Positions 1 to 8,103 are shown, counted from the first letter of the stretch. The stretch: DNA of 29,175 nucleotides from an uncultured Fusobacterium sp. (GCA_900545035.1 UQXM01000004.1:1-29175); one strand, 5' to 3'. Notes: a model not told the origin generated them from the sequence alone. Numbers and translations are program-made.

Positions 1-149
1 ATATAAATTTTATAAAAATGATGAAAAAATTTTTAAAACAAAATGATAATGAAAAATAATAAGACCCTGTGGACCCTGTGAAGAGAGTGTGAAACAATTT
101 CTGTAAATCATAACTTTCTATGATAAAACTTATTTTTTAAATCAAAAAA
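1..149. other. Left-edge non-coding stretch, possibly the 3' end of an upstream gene
   Basis: No convincing gene is contained here. Two plus-strand frames are open from the window edge and stop within the first 60 bases, so this could be the last codons of a plus-strand gene that starts outside the window; it is too short to identify. A 9-base unit, GACCCTGTG, is repeated head to tail at 63-80. A bidirectional terminator follows directly, which fits convergent genes meeting here. Confidence 0.25.
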
Positions 150-180
150 GAGCTTGAATACATTCATTCAGGCTCTTTTT
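144..180. terminator. Bidirectional intrinsic terminator after gmhA
   Basis: GAGCTTGAAT (150-159) pairs with ATTCAGGCTC (166-175), with one G-U/mismatch position and a 6-base loop. A T run follows on the plus strand (176-180) and an A run (144-149, a U-tract on the minus strand) lies on the other side. It lies just past the gmhA stop and can serve both strands. Confidence 0.85.
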
Positions 181-183
181 GTA

Positions 184-759
184 TTAGTAGTTCTCAGGGA
201 ACATTATTCTTTCTACACCTTCTATAATGATATGAAGTATCATCATATGTATTTCTTGCACTCTGTCAGAAGTTTTTCCAGGAATGATAAATTCATAATC
301 ACACATTCCTTTAAGTTTTCCTCCATCTTTTCCAAGAAGTACACAAGTTTTCATTCCTATCTTCTTAGCAGCTTCTACAGCTTTAATTACATTACCAGAG
401 TTCCCACTGGTAGAAATACCTATAAACATATCTCCAGGCTTTCCATAGGCTTCTACACCTCTTGAAAAGACATAATCAAATCCATAGTCATTCCCTACAC
501 AAGTTATATGAGATGATTCTGATATTGCTATAGCAGGAAGAGCTCTTCTGTCACCTCTGAATCTTCCTGTAAATTCTTCTGCAAAATGTAAGGCATCACA
601 GTTGCTTCCGCCATTACCACAGATTAATACTTTATTTCCATTGTTGAAAACCTCTGCCAAAGCTTTGGCAACTTTTTCAGTTTCTTTTCTTTTTTCTTCC
701 TCTTTGATAAAATTCTCAAGAAGTACAAGTTCTGTCTTGTACGAATCTATTAAGTTCAT
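184..759 (-). CDS. gmhA: Phosphoheptose isomerase (sedoheptulose 7-phosphate isomerase)
   Basis: A 191-residue SIS-domain protein that closely matches the E. coli GmhA pattern over its full length. GmhA converts sedoheptulose 7-phosphate to D-glycero-D-manno-heptose 7-phosphate in the cytoplasm, the first step towards ADP-heptose for the LPS inner core. Visible motifs are CGNGGSNCDALHFAEE (residues 48-62, with H58 and E62 matching the E. coli active-site His61/Glu65), the phosphate-binding STSGNS (116-121), and DRVQEIH near 165-171 with Q168 and H176 at the positions of catalytic Gln172/His180. The ATG is preceded by AGGAGG that overlaps the stop of the upstream LysR gene (8-base gap), so the two are co-transcribed. 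No other heptose gene is seen nearby. Confidence 0.93.
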   Translation of the reverse strand: MNLIDSYKTELVLLENFIKEEEKRKETEKVAKALAEVFNNGNKVLICGNGGSNCDALHFAEEFTGRFRGDRRALPAIAISESSHITCVGNDYGFDYVFSRGVEAYGKPGDMFIGISTSGNSGNVIKAVEAAKKIGMKTCVLLGKDGGKLKGMCDYEFIIPGKTSDRVQEIHMMILHIIIEGVERIMFPENY

Positions 760-767
760 TCAACCTC

Positions 768-1640
768 CTAATATTGAATCTTATAATCTTGGATAAAGTT
801 GATGAATTTGATAATTTGAATAAGACTTTTTTTATCTTTAGTGATAACTACCTGATATCCATCTTTTACTTCATTAACTTTATAGATTATTTTAAATTCT
901 CCTCTTTCGATCTCTTTATGAACTGCATAATAAGGAAGGATTACATTTCCTATCTCTTCTCTTACCATTCCTTTTATTACCTCAAGGTTTCCAAGTACAG
1001 ATATTTTTGTATCAAAAGATATTCTGTATTTATCTTCAATTACAGCAATAGCTTCATTGTTGTTAGGAATAGTTTTTCTAGTGATAAGTGGATCTTTAGA
1101 TACACTTTCCATACTATGATACTCTTTTTTACTTACAAGAACATAAGGCATTTTTTCAATAGTTAAAACTTCAAGGTTAGAGTCAGTGATATGTTCCTCA
1201 TCTATGATAAGTATATCAAGATCTCCTTCTTTTAAAAGTTTTAAAAGCCATGCCTTATCAGCAATAGTTACATCATACTCAATTTCTTCATGAGCTTTAG
1301 AAAATCCTTTCATTAATCTAGGAATAAGAGGCTCACCAATAACAGATGTAGCTCCTATAGAGATTCTAGCTCTATCCAGATCAATAATTCTAGATATTTC
1401 CTTTTCTGCTCTTTTAACTTTATCAAATATATCTTCAGCCATTTTATATAAAGCTTCACCAGTATAAGTAAGCTTGATTTTTTTAGAACTTCTGTCAAAA
1501 AGTTTTGCATTCAGCAGTTCTTCAAATTTTTTTACCTGAATAGATACGGCAGACTGATTTATATAAAGTTTGTTCGCAGCCTTTGTAAAACTTTTTTCTC
1601 TTGCAACCTCATAAAATATTTTTAGATAATGTAAATCCAA
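768..1640 (-). CDS. LysR-family transcriptional regulator
   Basis: A 290-residue protein of normal LysR length. The N-terminal winged helix-turn-helix is clear (residues about 1-60, with FTKAANKLYINQSAVSIQVKKFE as the recognition region described in part here: KAANKLYINQSAVS). The remainder fits the two-lobed substrate-binding effector domain, which begins near ARISIGATSVIGEPLIP. It starts with TTG, seven bases after a strong GGGAGGGGG ribosome site; no better ATG is available. It is the first gene of a unit with gmhA. LysR proteins usually act on a neighbouring promoter and on their own; the inverted repeat at 1714-1730 is a candidate site. The effector is unknown. Confidence 0.9.
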   Translation of the reverse strand: MDLHYLKIFYEVAREKSFTKAANKLYINQSAVSIQVKKFEELLNAKLFDRSSKKIKLTYTGEALYKMAEDIFDKVKRAEKEISRIIDLDRARISIGATSVIGEPLIPRLMKGFSKAHEEIEYDVTIADKAWLLKLLKEGDLDILIIDEEHITDSNLEVLTIEKMPYVLVSKKEYHSMESVSKDPLITRKTIPNNNEAIAVIEDKYRISFDTKISVLGNLEVIKGMVREEIGNVILPYYAVHKEIERGEFKIIYKVNEVKDGYQVVITKDKKSLIQIIKFINFIQDYKIQY

Positions 1641-1713
1641 AATATATCCCCCTCCCTTCTTGGGTGCTGAAAATAAAATGAAAAATCTTCTATACCTATA
1701 TTATCATATTATC

Positions 1714-1730
1714 CATATATTTCATATATG
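1714..1730. promoter_or_regulatory. Inverted repeat upstream of the LysR gene, candidate operator
   Basis: CATATAT-TTC-ATATATG is a perfect 7+3+7 inverted repeat about 75 bases upstream of the LysR start, in the divergent region shared with pepF. LysR regulators commonly bind AT-rich dyads here for autoregulation. In an AT-rich genome such a repeat may be chance, so the call is tentative. Confidence 0.3.
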
Positions 1731-1768
1731 TTTTTTAATTTTTTTTGAAGATAACTGAGTTTTATAAA

Positions 1769-1798
1769 TTGGACTTTAAGATAAAAAAATGATAAGAT
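1769..1798 (+). promoter_or_regulatory. Probable pepF promoter
   Basis: TTGGAC (1769-1774) and TAAGAT (1793-1798) are separated by 18 bases. They lie about 50 bases upstream of the pepF ATG, and no hairpin intervenes. Confidence 0.4.
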
Positions 1799-1846
1799 AC
1801 CTTATATGATGACAAATTTAAGAACAAAAACAAAGGAGAGCAGCGA

Positions 1847-3673
1847 ATGGAAAAAATAAGAGCCAGAAATGAAATAGATAAAAAATATAAATGGAACACA
1901 GAAGATATTTACAAAAATTGGGAAGAGTGGCAGAAAGATATTGATGAGCTGAAAAATCTTATAAAAGAGCTTCCTCAGTATGAAGAAAAAATAAAAGAAA
2001 GCAGTGCTGAATTTATAAAATTGATAAAGCTTGATGAAAAAATTTCAAGAATTTTGGAAAAGGCATATCTTTATCCATATATGTTAAAAGATTTGGATTC
2101 AACAGATCAGCTTGTATCTGAAAAACTTCAGGAAGCGGAATATCTTTATGCACAGATTAGCATGGCTTCTTCTTGGATAAGTCCGAAAATTTTGGAAATT
2201 CCCAAAGAGACAGTGGAAAAATGGATTGAAGAAAATAATGAGCTGAAAGAACACAGATTTAATTTAATGGAGCTTTACAGATTAAGAACTCATGTTCTTG
2301 ACAAAGATAAAGAAAAACTTTTATCTCATTTTTCACAATATATGGGAGCAGCCAATGATATTTATGATGAGCTTTCCACATCTGATATTGTTTGGAACGA
2401 AATAGAACTTTCCACAGGAGAAAAAGTACAGGTAACAAACGGAGTGTATTCAAAAATTCTTGAGGGAAACAGAAATCAAGAGGACAGAAGAAAAGCTTTT
2501 GAAGCTCTGTACAGTTCTTACAATGTAAATAAAAATACATATTCCGCTATTTACAAGGGAATTTTACAAAGAGATGCTGCAGGAATGAGAGCTAAAAATT
2601 TCGGTTCTACCGTTGAAAAAGCTTTAGAACCTGACAATATTCCTATAAAAGTATACGAAAATCTTATAAATTCTGCAAAAGAAAACAGTGAACCTTTGAA
2701 AAGATATATAAAATTCAGAAAAAATTATTTGAAACTGAATTCATATCATTATTATGACAATCAGATAAAGCTGGCAGATTACACAAGGGAATTTTCTTAT
2801 GAAGAAGCAAAAGATATAGTTTTGAAATCAGTAAAGCCTTTGGGAGCAGATTATGAAAAAAATCTTGAAAAAGCTTTGGGAGAAGGATGGCTTGATGTAT
2901 ACGAAACTCCAAATAAAAGAAGCGGTGCATATTCTTTGAACATTTATGATGTACATCCATATATGCTTTTAAATTATAATGGAACTATGGATTCTGTTTT
3001 TACATTGGCACATGAGCTGGGGCATACTCTTCACAGTATGTATTCTACAAAATATCAGCCATATGCGACAAATGATTACACAATATTCGTTGCAGAAGTA
3101 GCTTCAACATTTAACGAAAGACTGCTTCTTGATTATATGCTTAAAAATACAGAGAGCCGCGAAGAAAGAATTGCTCTTATAGAAGAAGCTGTCGGAAATA
3201 TTTTGGGAACATATTATCTGCAGTCCCTGTTTGCAGATTACGAATTTGAGGCTCATAAGCTGGCAGAAGAGGGAAGCCCTGTTACTCCTGATATTTTAAG
3301 CGGAATTATGACAAAACTTTTTGCTGAATATTTTGGAGAGGAACTTGTCATGGACGAGCTTCAGAAAATTATCTGGGCAAGAATACCTCATTTCTTTAAT
3401 TCTCCTTATTATGTATATCAATATGCAACAAGTTTTGCTGCTTCATCAAGATTATACGAAAAAGTTACAGGAGAAAATTACAGCGAAGCTGAAAAAGAAA
3501 ATGCTCGTATAAAATATATCGAGCTTCTGAAATCAGGAGGAAATAATTTTCCTATTGAACAGTTAAAACTTGCAGGGGTAAATCTTGAAGAGAAAGAAAA
3601 TTTTGAAGCTGTTGCACATGAAATGAACAGACTTGTGGATTTGTTGGAAAAAGAATTAAATTCAGCTGATTAA
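1847..3673 (+). CDS. pepF: Oligoendopeptidase F, M3 family zinc metallopeptidase
   Basis: A 608-residue protein, the usual PepF/M3B length. The zinc site is explicit: HELGH at residues 389-393 within LAHELGHTLHSMYS, and a downstream glutamate, E417 (FVAEVAST), placed as the third ligand of the M3 fold. The N-terminal half (RNEIDKKYKWNTEDIY and onward) is the typical helical PepF N-terminal domain. There is no signal peptide, so it should degrade short peptides in the cytoplasm. The ATG follows AAGGAG at good spacing. It is transcribed alone, between its own promoter and a strong terminator. Nothing looks damaged. Confidence 0.95.
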   Translation: MEKIRARNEIDKKYKWNTEDIYKNWEEWQKDIDELKNLIKELPQYEEKIKESSAEFIKLIKLDEKISRILEKAYLYPYMLKDLDSTDQLVSEKLQEAEYLYAQISMASSWISPKILEIPKETVEKWIEENNELKEHRFNLMELYRLRTHVLDKDKEKLLSHFSQYMGAANDIYDELSTSDIVWNEIELSTGEKVQVTNGVYSKILEGNRNQEDRRKAFEALYSSYNVNKNTYSAIYKGILQRDAAGMRAKNFGSTVEKALEPDNIPIKVYENLINSAKENSEPLKRYIKFRKNYLKLNSYHYYDNQIKLADYTREFSYEEAKDIVLKSVKPLGADYEKNLEKALGEGWLDVYETPNKRSGAYSLNIYDVHPYMLLNYNGTMDSVFTLAHELGHTLHSMYSTKYQPYATNDYTIFVAEVASTFNERLLLDYMLKNTESREERIALIEEAVGNILGTYYLQSLFADYEFEAHKLAEEGSPVTPDILSGIMTKLFAEYFGEELVMDELQKIIWARIPHFFNSPYYVYQYATSFAASSRLYEKVTGENYSEAEKENARIKYIELLKSGGNNFPIEQLKLAGVNLEEKENFEAVAHEMNRLVDLLEKELNSAD

Positions 3674-3690
3674 CAAAATTATATTTAAAA

Positions 3691-3724
3691 CAAAAACACC
3701 TCAGTTTTGCAGCTGAGGTGTTTT
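3691..3724. terminator. Bidirectional terminator between pepF and the AbgT gene
   Basis: CACCTCAG (3697-3704) pairs perfectly with CTGAGGTG (3713-3720) around an 8-base loop. TTTT follows on the plus strand and a U-rich tract follows on the minus strand. It sits between two convergent genes. Confidence 0.9.
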
Positions 3725-3738
3725 AAATTTATTTTTTG

Positions 3739-5283
3739 TTAAATTACAGGCATTGTTGCATATATTCCAGGTCCTATTGGAAGTCCTAAGAAATACCATA
3801 TAACAAGTATTATAGACCAAACAGTCAAGAAACACATTGAGAATGGAAGCATTGTAGAGATAAGAGTTCCCATTCCGTTTTCTTTTCCGAATTTTTGTGA
3901 ATAAGCAACTATAAATGCAAAGTATGACATTAATGGAGATATGATGTTTGTACTTGAATCTCCTATTCTGTACATAGCCTGAGTAAACTCAGGAGTAAAT
4001 CCTATTTTCATAAACATAGGAACAAAAACAGGAGCCATAATAGCCCATTTAGCTGATGCAGAACCCATGAACAGATTTATAAATGCAGTAACAAGTATAA
4101 ATCCTACGATTAATGGGAATCCTTTAAATCCTGTTGCTTCAAGGAAAGCAGCTCCCTTAACGGCAACGATTGTTCCAAGGTTTGTATAAGAGAAATATAC
4201 AATAAATTGAGCAGCAGCAAATGCAAGCACAAGATATCCTCCAAGACCTGCCAGAGCTTTACCCATAAGAGCGGCAACATCTTTATCGTTTTTAACTGTT
4301 TTTGTTACAACACCGTAAACAACTCCCGGAATTAAGAAGAAGAACATAATTGCAACAAGAAGTCCGTTTGACATAAATTTATTAAGATTTCCGTCAATTC
4401 TGAACACAGCATCGGCAGGAACAGTCATATATCCCATAAGAGCCACGAATAAAAGAAGAGATATTCCTGCATATCTAAGTCCTTTTTTCTCATCATCAGT
4501 AAGATCAGTTATTTTATCAACATCATGTGTTCCTTTGTATTCTCCAAGTCTAGGCTCAACTATTTTTTCAGTAATAAATGTTCCAAGTATTGTTATTACA
4601 AATGTAGAGAACATCATGAAATACCAGTTTGCTGTAGGCGGAACTACATAATCAGGAACGAAAATTCTTGCAGATTCAGTAGAGATACCTCCCAAAAGAG
4701 GGTCTATTGTTCCAAGAAGCAGGTTAGCGGAAAATCCTCCTGAAACTCCCGCAAACGCAGCAGCAAGTCCTGCAATAGGATGTCTTCCCACAGATAAGAA
4801 TATGATAGCTCCTAAAGGAATAAGAACAACATATCCTGCGTCAGAAGCAATATTTGACATAATACCTGCAAAAACTATTACAGCAGTAAGAAGATTTTTA
4901 GGTGTAGACATTACCAGTTTTTTAAGTACAGTTTGGATAAGTCCTGTTCCTTCAGCAACTCCAACTCCAATCATAGCAACAAGAACTGTTCCAAGAGGAG
5001 CAAATCCGGTAAAGTTTTTAGTCATAGTATCAAATATGTATCTAAGTCCTTCAGCATTCATAAGCGATTTTGCAGCAAGAGTGATTTCTTCAACCGTTTT
5101 TGTTTTTTGATTAAATCCTGTATAAGTAACAGTTACTCCGGCTCTTACACATATTTCAGAAACAACAATAATGATAAGTGATAAGATAACAAACAGTGTT
5201 ACAGGGTGTGGAAGTTTATTTCCACCTACTTCAACAAAGTCCAAAAACTTGTTGAAAAAACTTTTTTTTACTTTTTGTTCCAT
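3739..5283 (-). CDS. AbgT-family transporter (p-aminobenzoyl-glutamate type)
   Basis: A polytopic membrane protein of about 514 residues (E. coli AbgT is similar in length), with many hydrophobic segments from residue 25 on. Family-typical stretches include GNKLPHPVTLF near the N terminus, ASDAGYVVLIPLGA, LLGTIDPLLGGIST, MGSASAKWAIMAPVFVPM and RIGDSSTNIISPLMSYF. AbgT members import p-aminobenzoyl-glutamate; some relatives export sulfonamides. No abgA/abgB hydrolase genes are adjacent, so the substrate is unproven. The frame can be extended to a TTG at 5295, but that codon is part of the GGAGG ribosome site; the ATG at 5283 is the likely start. It is monocistronic. Confidence 0.92.
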   Translation of the reverse strand: MEQKVKKSFFNKFLDFVEVGGNKLPHPVTLFVILSLIIIVVSEICVRAGVTVTYTGFNQKTKTVEEITLAAKSLMNAEGLRYIFDTMTKNFTGFAPLGTVLVAMIGVGVAEGTGLIQTVLKKLVMSTPKNLLTAVIVFAGIMSNIASDAGYVVLIPLGAIIFLSVGRHPIAGLAAAFAGVSGGFSANLLLGTIDPLLGGISTESARIFVPDYVVPPTANWYFMMFSTFVITILGTFITEKIVEPRLGEYKGTHDVDKITDLTDDEKKGLRYAGISLLLFVALMGYMTVPADAVFRIDGNLNKFMSNGLLVAIMFFFLIPGVVYGVVTKTVKNDKDVAALMGKALAGLGGYLVLAFAAAQFIVYFSYTNLGTIVAVKGAAFLEATGFKGFPLIVGFILVTAFINLFMGSASAKWAIMAPVFVPMFMKIGFTPEFTQAMYRIGDSSTNIISPLMSYFAFIVAYSQKFGKENGMGTLISTMLPFSMCFLTVWSIILVIWYFLGLPIGPGIYATMPVI

Positions 5284-5335
5284 CAAAACCTCCAAAATTA
5301 TAATATTCTATTTTTAAAAAATATCGTACTATTGA

Positions 5336-5364
5336 ATTATATTATATTTTTCAAAGAAATACAA
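5336..5364 (-). promoter_or_regulatory. Probable promoter of the AbgT gene
   Basis: On the minus strand, TTGTAT (5359-5364) is followed after 17 bases by a perfect TATAAT (5336-5341). An overlapping alternative is TTGGAT (5365-5370), 18 bases, TATAAT (5341-5346). The leader is about 45 bases with no strong hairpin. Confidence 0.6.
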
Positions 5365-5440
5365 ATCCAAAACAAAAAAAGTGTAATTTATTGAGATGTT
5401 TTGAAAGATATTGATAATAAATATTAAATAAGGTACAAAG

Positions 5441-5492
5441 ATAAAAACCTGCTTCTTATCTCGAAATGTAATTCTTGATAAAAAAGCAGGTT
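5441..5492 (-). terminator. Terminator of the cvfB-like gene
   Basis: AACCTGCTT (from 5446) pairs with AAGCAGGTT (ending 5492), and further TTATC/GATAA pairing extends the stem with a small bulge. On the minus strand the stem runs directly into GGTTTTTATCTTT. It lies about 50 bases past the stop codon of the gene at 5540-6391. Confidence 0.75.
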
Positions 5493-5539
5493 ATAAATAA
5501 GTATATAAATTTTATATAAGACTAATTATATGAACAAAA

Positions 5540-6391
5540 CTATTTCTTTATAATAAAACCTTTGTCTGTTTTTTCGATATGCTTTCCTTTTAAAAGATTT
5601 CCGATAGCTCTTTTAAATGCTTTCTTACTGATACCAAAATAATCATAAATTTCTTCCGGTGAACTTTTATCATTAAAGAAAAAGGCAGATTTTAAAATTT
5701 TCATTTTTTCAAGAATAAGTTTTGCATCTTCATCCATCTGCTGATAAGCAAGCATTCTCGGAGCAAGGTCAAGTTTTCCGTCTTCACGGACTCTTATAAC
5801 TCTGGCAGTAATTACATCTCCTATGGAAAAATGTTTAAAGTATTCATTTTTAGGAATAAGCCCAAAATATCTGTCATCAACTGCCACGAATACTCCTATT
5901 TTTTCATCGATTCCATAAACAGTTCCGTTTACAATATCATTCTTTTTATAATCTTTGCATGGCAGAAGGAAACTGTATATTTTCATAGTGGCAGAGATAC
6001 GCCCCTTTTTATCTTCGTACAGTCCCACAAGGCATTTTTCACCTTTTTTTAAAGAGCAAAGTTCCTGTCCTTTTGGTAGAAGAAGGTCTTTTTTCAATCC
6101 CCAGTCAAGAAATGCTCCAAGTTTAGGATTTACATCAGTAACTTCAAGTTTTGCAATAGTTCCAACAGTAGCGGCTGTTTTTCTCATGGTTGCAATAGGT
6201 CTGTCTTCTGAATCCATATATATAAGAACATCAAGCTCACTTCCGATTTCAGGTTTTTCCTCCATTTCCTCATATTCATTTTTTGGCAGAAGAATATTAT
6301 CTTCTTCGTTTCCTGTTTCGGCATCAAGGTATAAACCAATCGGAGTATAATTATTTACTTTCAGTTTTTGTCTTTTTCCCATTTTTATCAT
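5540..6391 (-). CDS. cvfB: CvfB/YitL-like S1 RNA-binding protein
   Basis: A protein of about 283 residues with the CvfB architecture: successive S1-like OB domains (roughly 1-65, 70-140 and 145-215; for example GTIAKLEVTDVNPKLGAFLD and VNGTVYGIDEKIGVFVAVDD) followed by a C-terminal winged helix (SPEEIYDYFGISKKAFKRAI). CvfB proteins bind RNA and affect virulence factor expression in staphylococci; the role here is inferred only from the family. The frame extends to a GTG at 6400 that lies inside the AAAGGGAG ribosome site; the ATG at 6391 is eight bases from it and is preferred. The gene is transcribed alone from a strong promoter. Confidence 0.85.
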   Translation of the reverse strand: MIKMGKRQKLKVNNYTPIGLYLDAETGNEEDNILLPKNEYEEMEEKPEIGSELDVLIYMDSEDRPIATMRKTAATVGTIAKLEVTDVNPKLGAFLDWGLKKDLLLPKGQELCSLKKGEKCLVGLYEDKKGRISATMKIYSFLLPCKDYKKNDIVNGTVYGIDEKIGVFVAVDDRYFGLIPKNEYFKHFSIGDVITARVIRVREDGKLDLAPRMLAYQQMDEDAKLILEKMKILKSAFFFNDKSSPEEIYDYFGISKKAFKRAIGNLLKGKHIEKTDKGFIIKK

Positions 6392-6481
6392 AAAATTCAC
6401 TCCCTTTATATAAACAAAATTTTCAGGCAGAAATATTCTGTAATATTATTTTATTGATTAATCAGTATTGTTTTATGATAC

Positions 6482-6510
6482 ATTATACATTTTAATTGAA
6501 AAAAATACAA
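6482..6510 (-). promoter_or_regulatory. Promoter of the cvfB-like gene
   Basis: On the minus strand, TTGTAT (6505-6510) and a perfect TATAAT (6482-6487) are spaced by 17 bases. The predicted leader is about 85 bases long. Confidence 0.65.
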
Positions 6511-6558
6511 TTAGATTTGGTGATTTTAAAATAAAAACTTATGAAAAATAAGTGTTTG

Positions 6559-6567
6559 TGGTATAAT
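6559..6567 (+). promoter_or_regulatory. Extended -10 promoter of the M15 lipoprotein gene
   Basis: TGG-TATAAT is a perfect extended -10 element about 37 bases upstream of the ATG. The -35 position is weak (TTATGA), as is common for extended -10 promoters. Confidence 0.6.
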
Positions 6568-6604
6568 TTTTTGTAAAGAAGTTTGTAGTATGAGGAGCTG
6601 AAAA

Positions 6605-7093
6605 ATGAGAAAAGAAGAAAAAATATTTTTATTACTGGTTATCATTTTTCTTTTTACAAGTTGCAATACAGTAAAAAAAAGAAATGATTACAAAATTTCA
6701 AAACATTTTACATTTTATGAAGCTATAAACAGCAGAAGTGCCAAAACGAGAGGATTAAGAAATTATCCAAGCAGAGGAGATTTCAAAACTATAAAATATA
6801 CAGCACAGCGAATGGAAAAAATAAGGCGTATAGTGGGAGTTCCTCTTACAATAAACAGCTGGTACAGAAGTCCGAATACAAACAGACTTATAGGTGGAAG
6901 TTCTTCTTCTGCTCACAGATACGGATTGGCAGTTGATTTTACAATAAGAGGAAATGCAAGAATTGCTTTTGACAGGATAAAAAAATCAGGGTACAGTTTT
7001 GACCAGATGATATATTATAGAAGAAGAAATTATGTTCATATATCTTTCAAAAAAAATTCAAGAAAAGAGAGAAAACAGATTTTTATAAAATAA
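6605..7093 (+). CDS. M15-family peptidase-like lipoprotein (peptidoglycan carboxypeptidase fold)
   Basis: A 162-residue protein with a lipoprotein signal peptide: charged start, hydrophobic stretch and lipobox LFTSC with C20 as the lipidated residue. The mature part matches the M15_3 D-Ala-D-Ala carboxypeptidase-like fold: INSWYRSP, then the zinc signature SAHRYGLAVDF with H104 and D111, and the final ligand H145 in YVHISF. It should act on peptidoglycan peptide stems from the periplasmic face of a membrane; whether it is a DD- or LD-peptidase is not visible. Its basic C-terminal tail (KKNSRKERKQ) is unusual. The ATG follows GAGGAG. It is a single-gene unit with its own promoter and terminator. 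Confidence 0.85.
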   Translation: MRKEEKIFLLLVIIFLFTSCNTVKKRNDYKISKHFTFYEAINSRSAKTRGLRNYPSRGDFKTIKYTAQRMEKIRRIVGVPLTINSWYRSPNTNRLIGGSSSSAHRYGLAVDFTIRGNARIAFDRIKKSGYSFDQMIYYRRRNYVHISFKKNSRKERKQIFIK

Positions 7094-7120
7094 AAAAGAG
7101 GTGGCAGATTCACCTCTTTT
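7094..7120. terminator. Bidirectional terminator between the M15 gene and the recombinase gene
   Basis: AAAAGAGGTG (7094-7103) and CACCTCTTTT (7111-7120) form a perfect 10-bp stem with a 7-base loop. The A and T runs on either side let it work on both strands, as expected between convergent genes. Confidence 0.9.
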
Positions 7121-7122
7121 GA

Positions 7123-7932
7123 TTAGTAATTATCGTCTTCAAATTCGTCGGCACTATCATAGATACTTGTAAAAACTGAATTTGCTTTATAAAACTCATC
7201 TTTGTTCACAAGAGGAGTAACAGGAATACGAAATTTCTTTTCCTGAGTAAGTTCTCCTATATATGCTTTATTTGACAGAATATATTTCACTGTTGTAAAA
7301 TGCATAGGAATAAAGAAAACATTTTCTATATATCTGGCAATTTTTCTGTAAGAAAATCTTTTATTTCTCAGCAGAAAAATACATTTAATAATGGGAGCTG
7401 TATTTTCATCAATCTGGACATAATCGCTGTTGATTAATTTATATCCCATCGGAACTTTTCCTCCCGTAAACAGATTTTTTTCAACTTTATTTTTCTTTCC
7501 GCTGGAAGTTCTAAGATTAATCATATTTTTTTCAAAGGCGGCAAAAGCACTTATAATATCTTTCATCAGTGTTCCTGCCGGGTCTTTGTTAAATTTTTGA
7601 TCTACTGCTAAAAGTTCACAGTGGCATTTTTTAAGTTCGAATTCCAAATATCCTAAAAGAATAGTATCTCTGGCAAATCTATCGAGTTTTTGGACAATAA
7701 CATAATCAACATCTACTTTGGATTTTCTGATAGCACTGAAACAATCAGCCAATCCTTCCCGTTTTTCAATATCTTCTGCTCCTGATATCCCTTCGTCACA
7801 AAAAATATCAAGAAGCTGGATATCATTTTTACTGCAAAAGTCAATTATTGCATTTTTTTGAATTTCAAGTCCGTTGCCCTCTTTGACCTGCCTCTCACTG
7901 GACACACGGACATATCCAATAGCTCTTTTCAT
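7123..7932 (-). CDS. Short serine recombinase (resolvase/large-recombinase type)
   Basis: A site-specific serine recombinase of about 269 residues. The catalytic domain is clear: IGYVRVSSERQ with nucleophile S11, the LDRFARD arginine motif, and a long E-type helix. A partial PF07508-like 'Recombinase' DNA-binding domain follows (PMGYKL, FSYRKIARYIEN, ILSNKAYIGELT). Large serine integrases are typically 450-550 residues; this one stops after that domain and lacks a zinc ribbon and coiled coil. The tail is acidic (SADEFEDDNY). It may be a small stand-alone family or a shortened integrase; the frame is intact with its own promoter and terminator. The TTG at 7935 lies between ribosome site and ATG and is not preferred. 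No att sites or mobile cargo were recognised. Confidence 0.85.
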   Translation of the reverse strand: MKRAIGYVRVSSERQVKEGNGLEIQKNAIIDFCSKNDIQLLDIFCDEGISGAEDIEKREGLADCFSAIRKSKVDVDYVIVQKLDRFARDTILLGYLEFELKKCHCELLAVDQKFNKDPAGTLMKDIISAFAAFEKNMINLRTSSGKKNKVEKNLFTGGKVPMGYKLINSDYVQIDENTAPIIKCIFLLRNKRFSYRKIARYIENVFFIPMHFTTVKYILSNKAYIGELTQEKKFRIPVTPLVNKDEFYKANSVFTSIYDSADEFEDDNY

Positions 7933-7981
7933 CAATAACCTCTTCCAAAAAAATTGAAAAATTTAAAATATATACTGAAAT

Positions 7982-8011
7982 AATGATATCATTTAATATA
8001 AAATAATACAA
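7982..8011 (-). promoter_or_regulatory. Recombinase promoter with a palindrome over the -10
   Basis: On the minus strand, TTGTAT (8006-8011) and TATCAT (7983-7988) are 17 bases apart. The -10 lies inside a perfect 12-base palindrome, AATGATATCATT (7982-7993). A symmetric protein, possibly the recombinase itself, could bind there and repress; this is inference. Confidence 0.45.
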
Positions 8012-8103
8012 TAATAATATATTAAGTTTATTTTTCAAAATCTTCAAAGTATTTTAACTGAAAAGTTTTTGGAACAGAAAAAAATTACAAAAAGAAATAA
8101 ATT

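Noticed and set aside
154..465. 103-codon plus-strand frame antisense to gmhA
   Set aside because: It overlaps a well-supported gene, has low-complexity Phe/Ser/Tyr-rich content and no ribosome site; it is a shadow frame.
5284..5295. TTG-initiated extensions of the AbgT gene, and likewise of the recombinase, mgtC and glpK frames
   Set aside because: In each case the TTG lies within or next to the GGAGG ribosome site, and a properly spaced ATG follows a few codons later.
7123..8103. Mobile element or prophage around the serine recombinase
   Set aside because: No terminal inverted repeats, target duplication, att-like direct repeats or cargo genes were seen; the neighbours are housekeeping genes.
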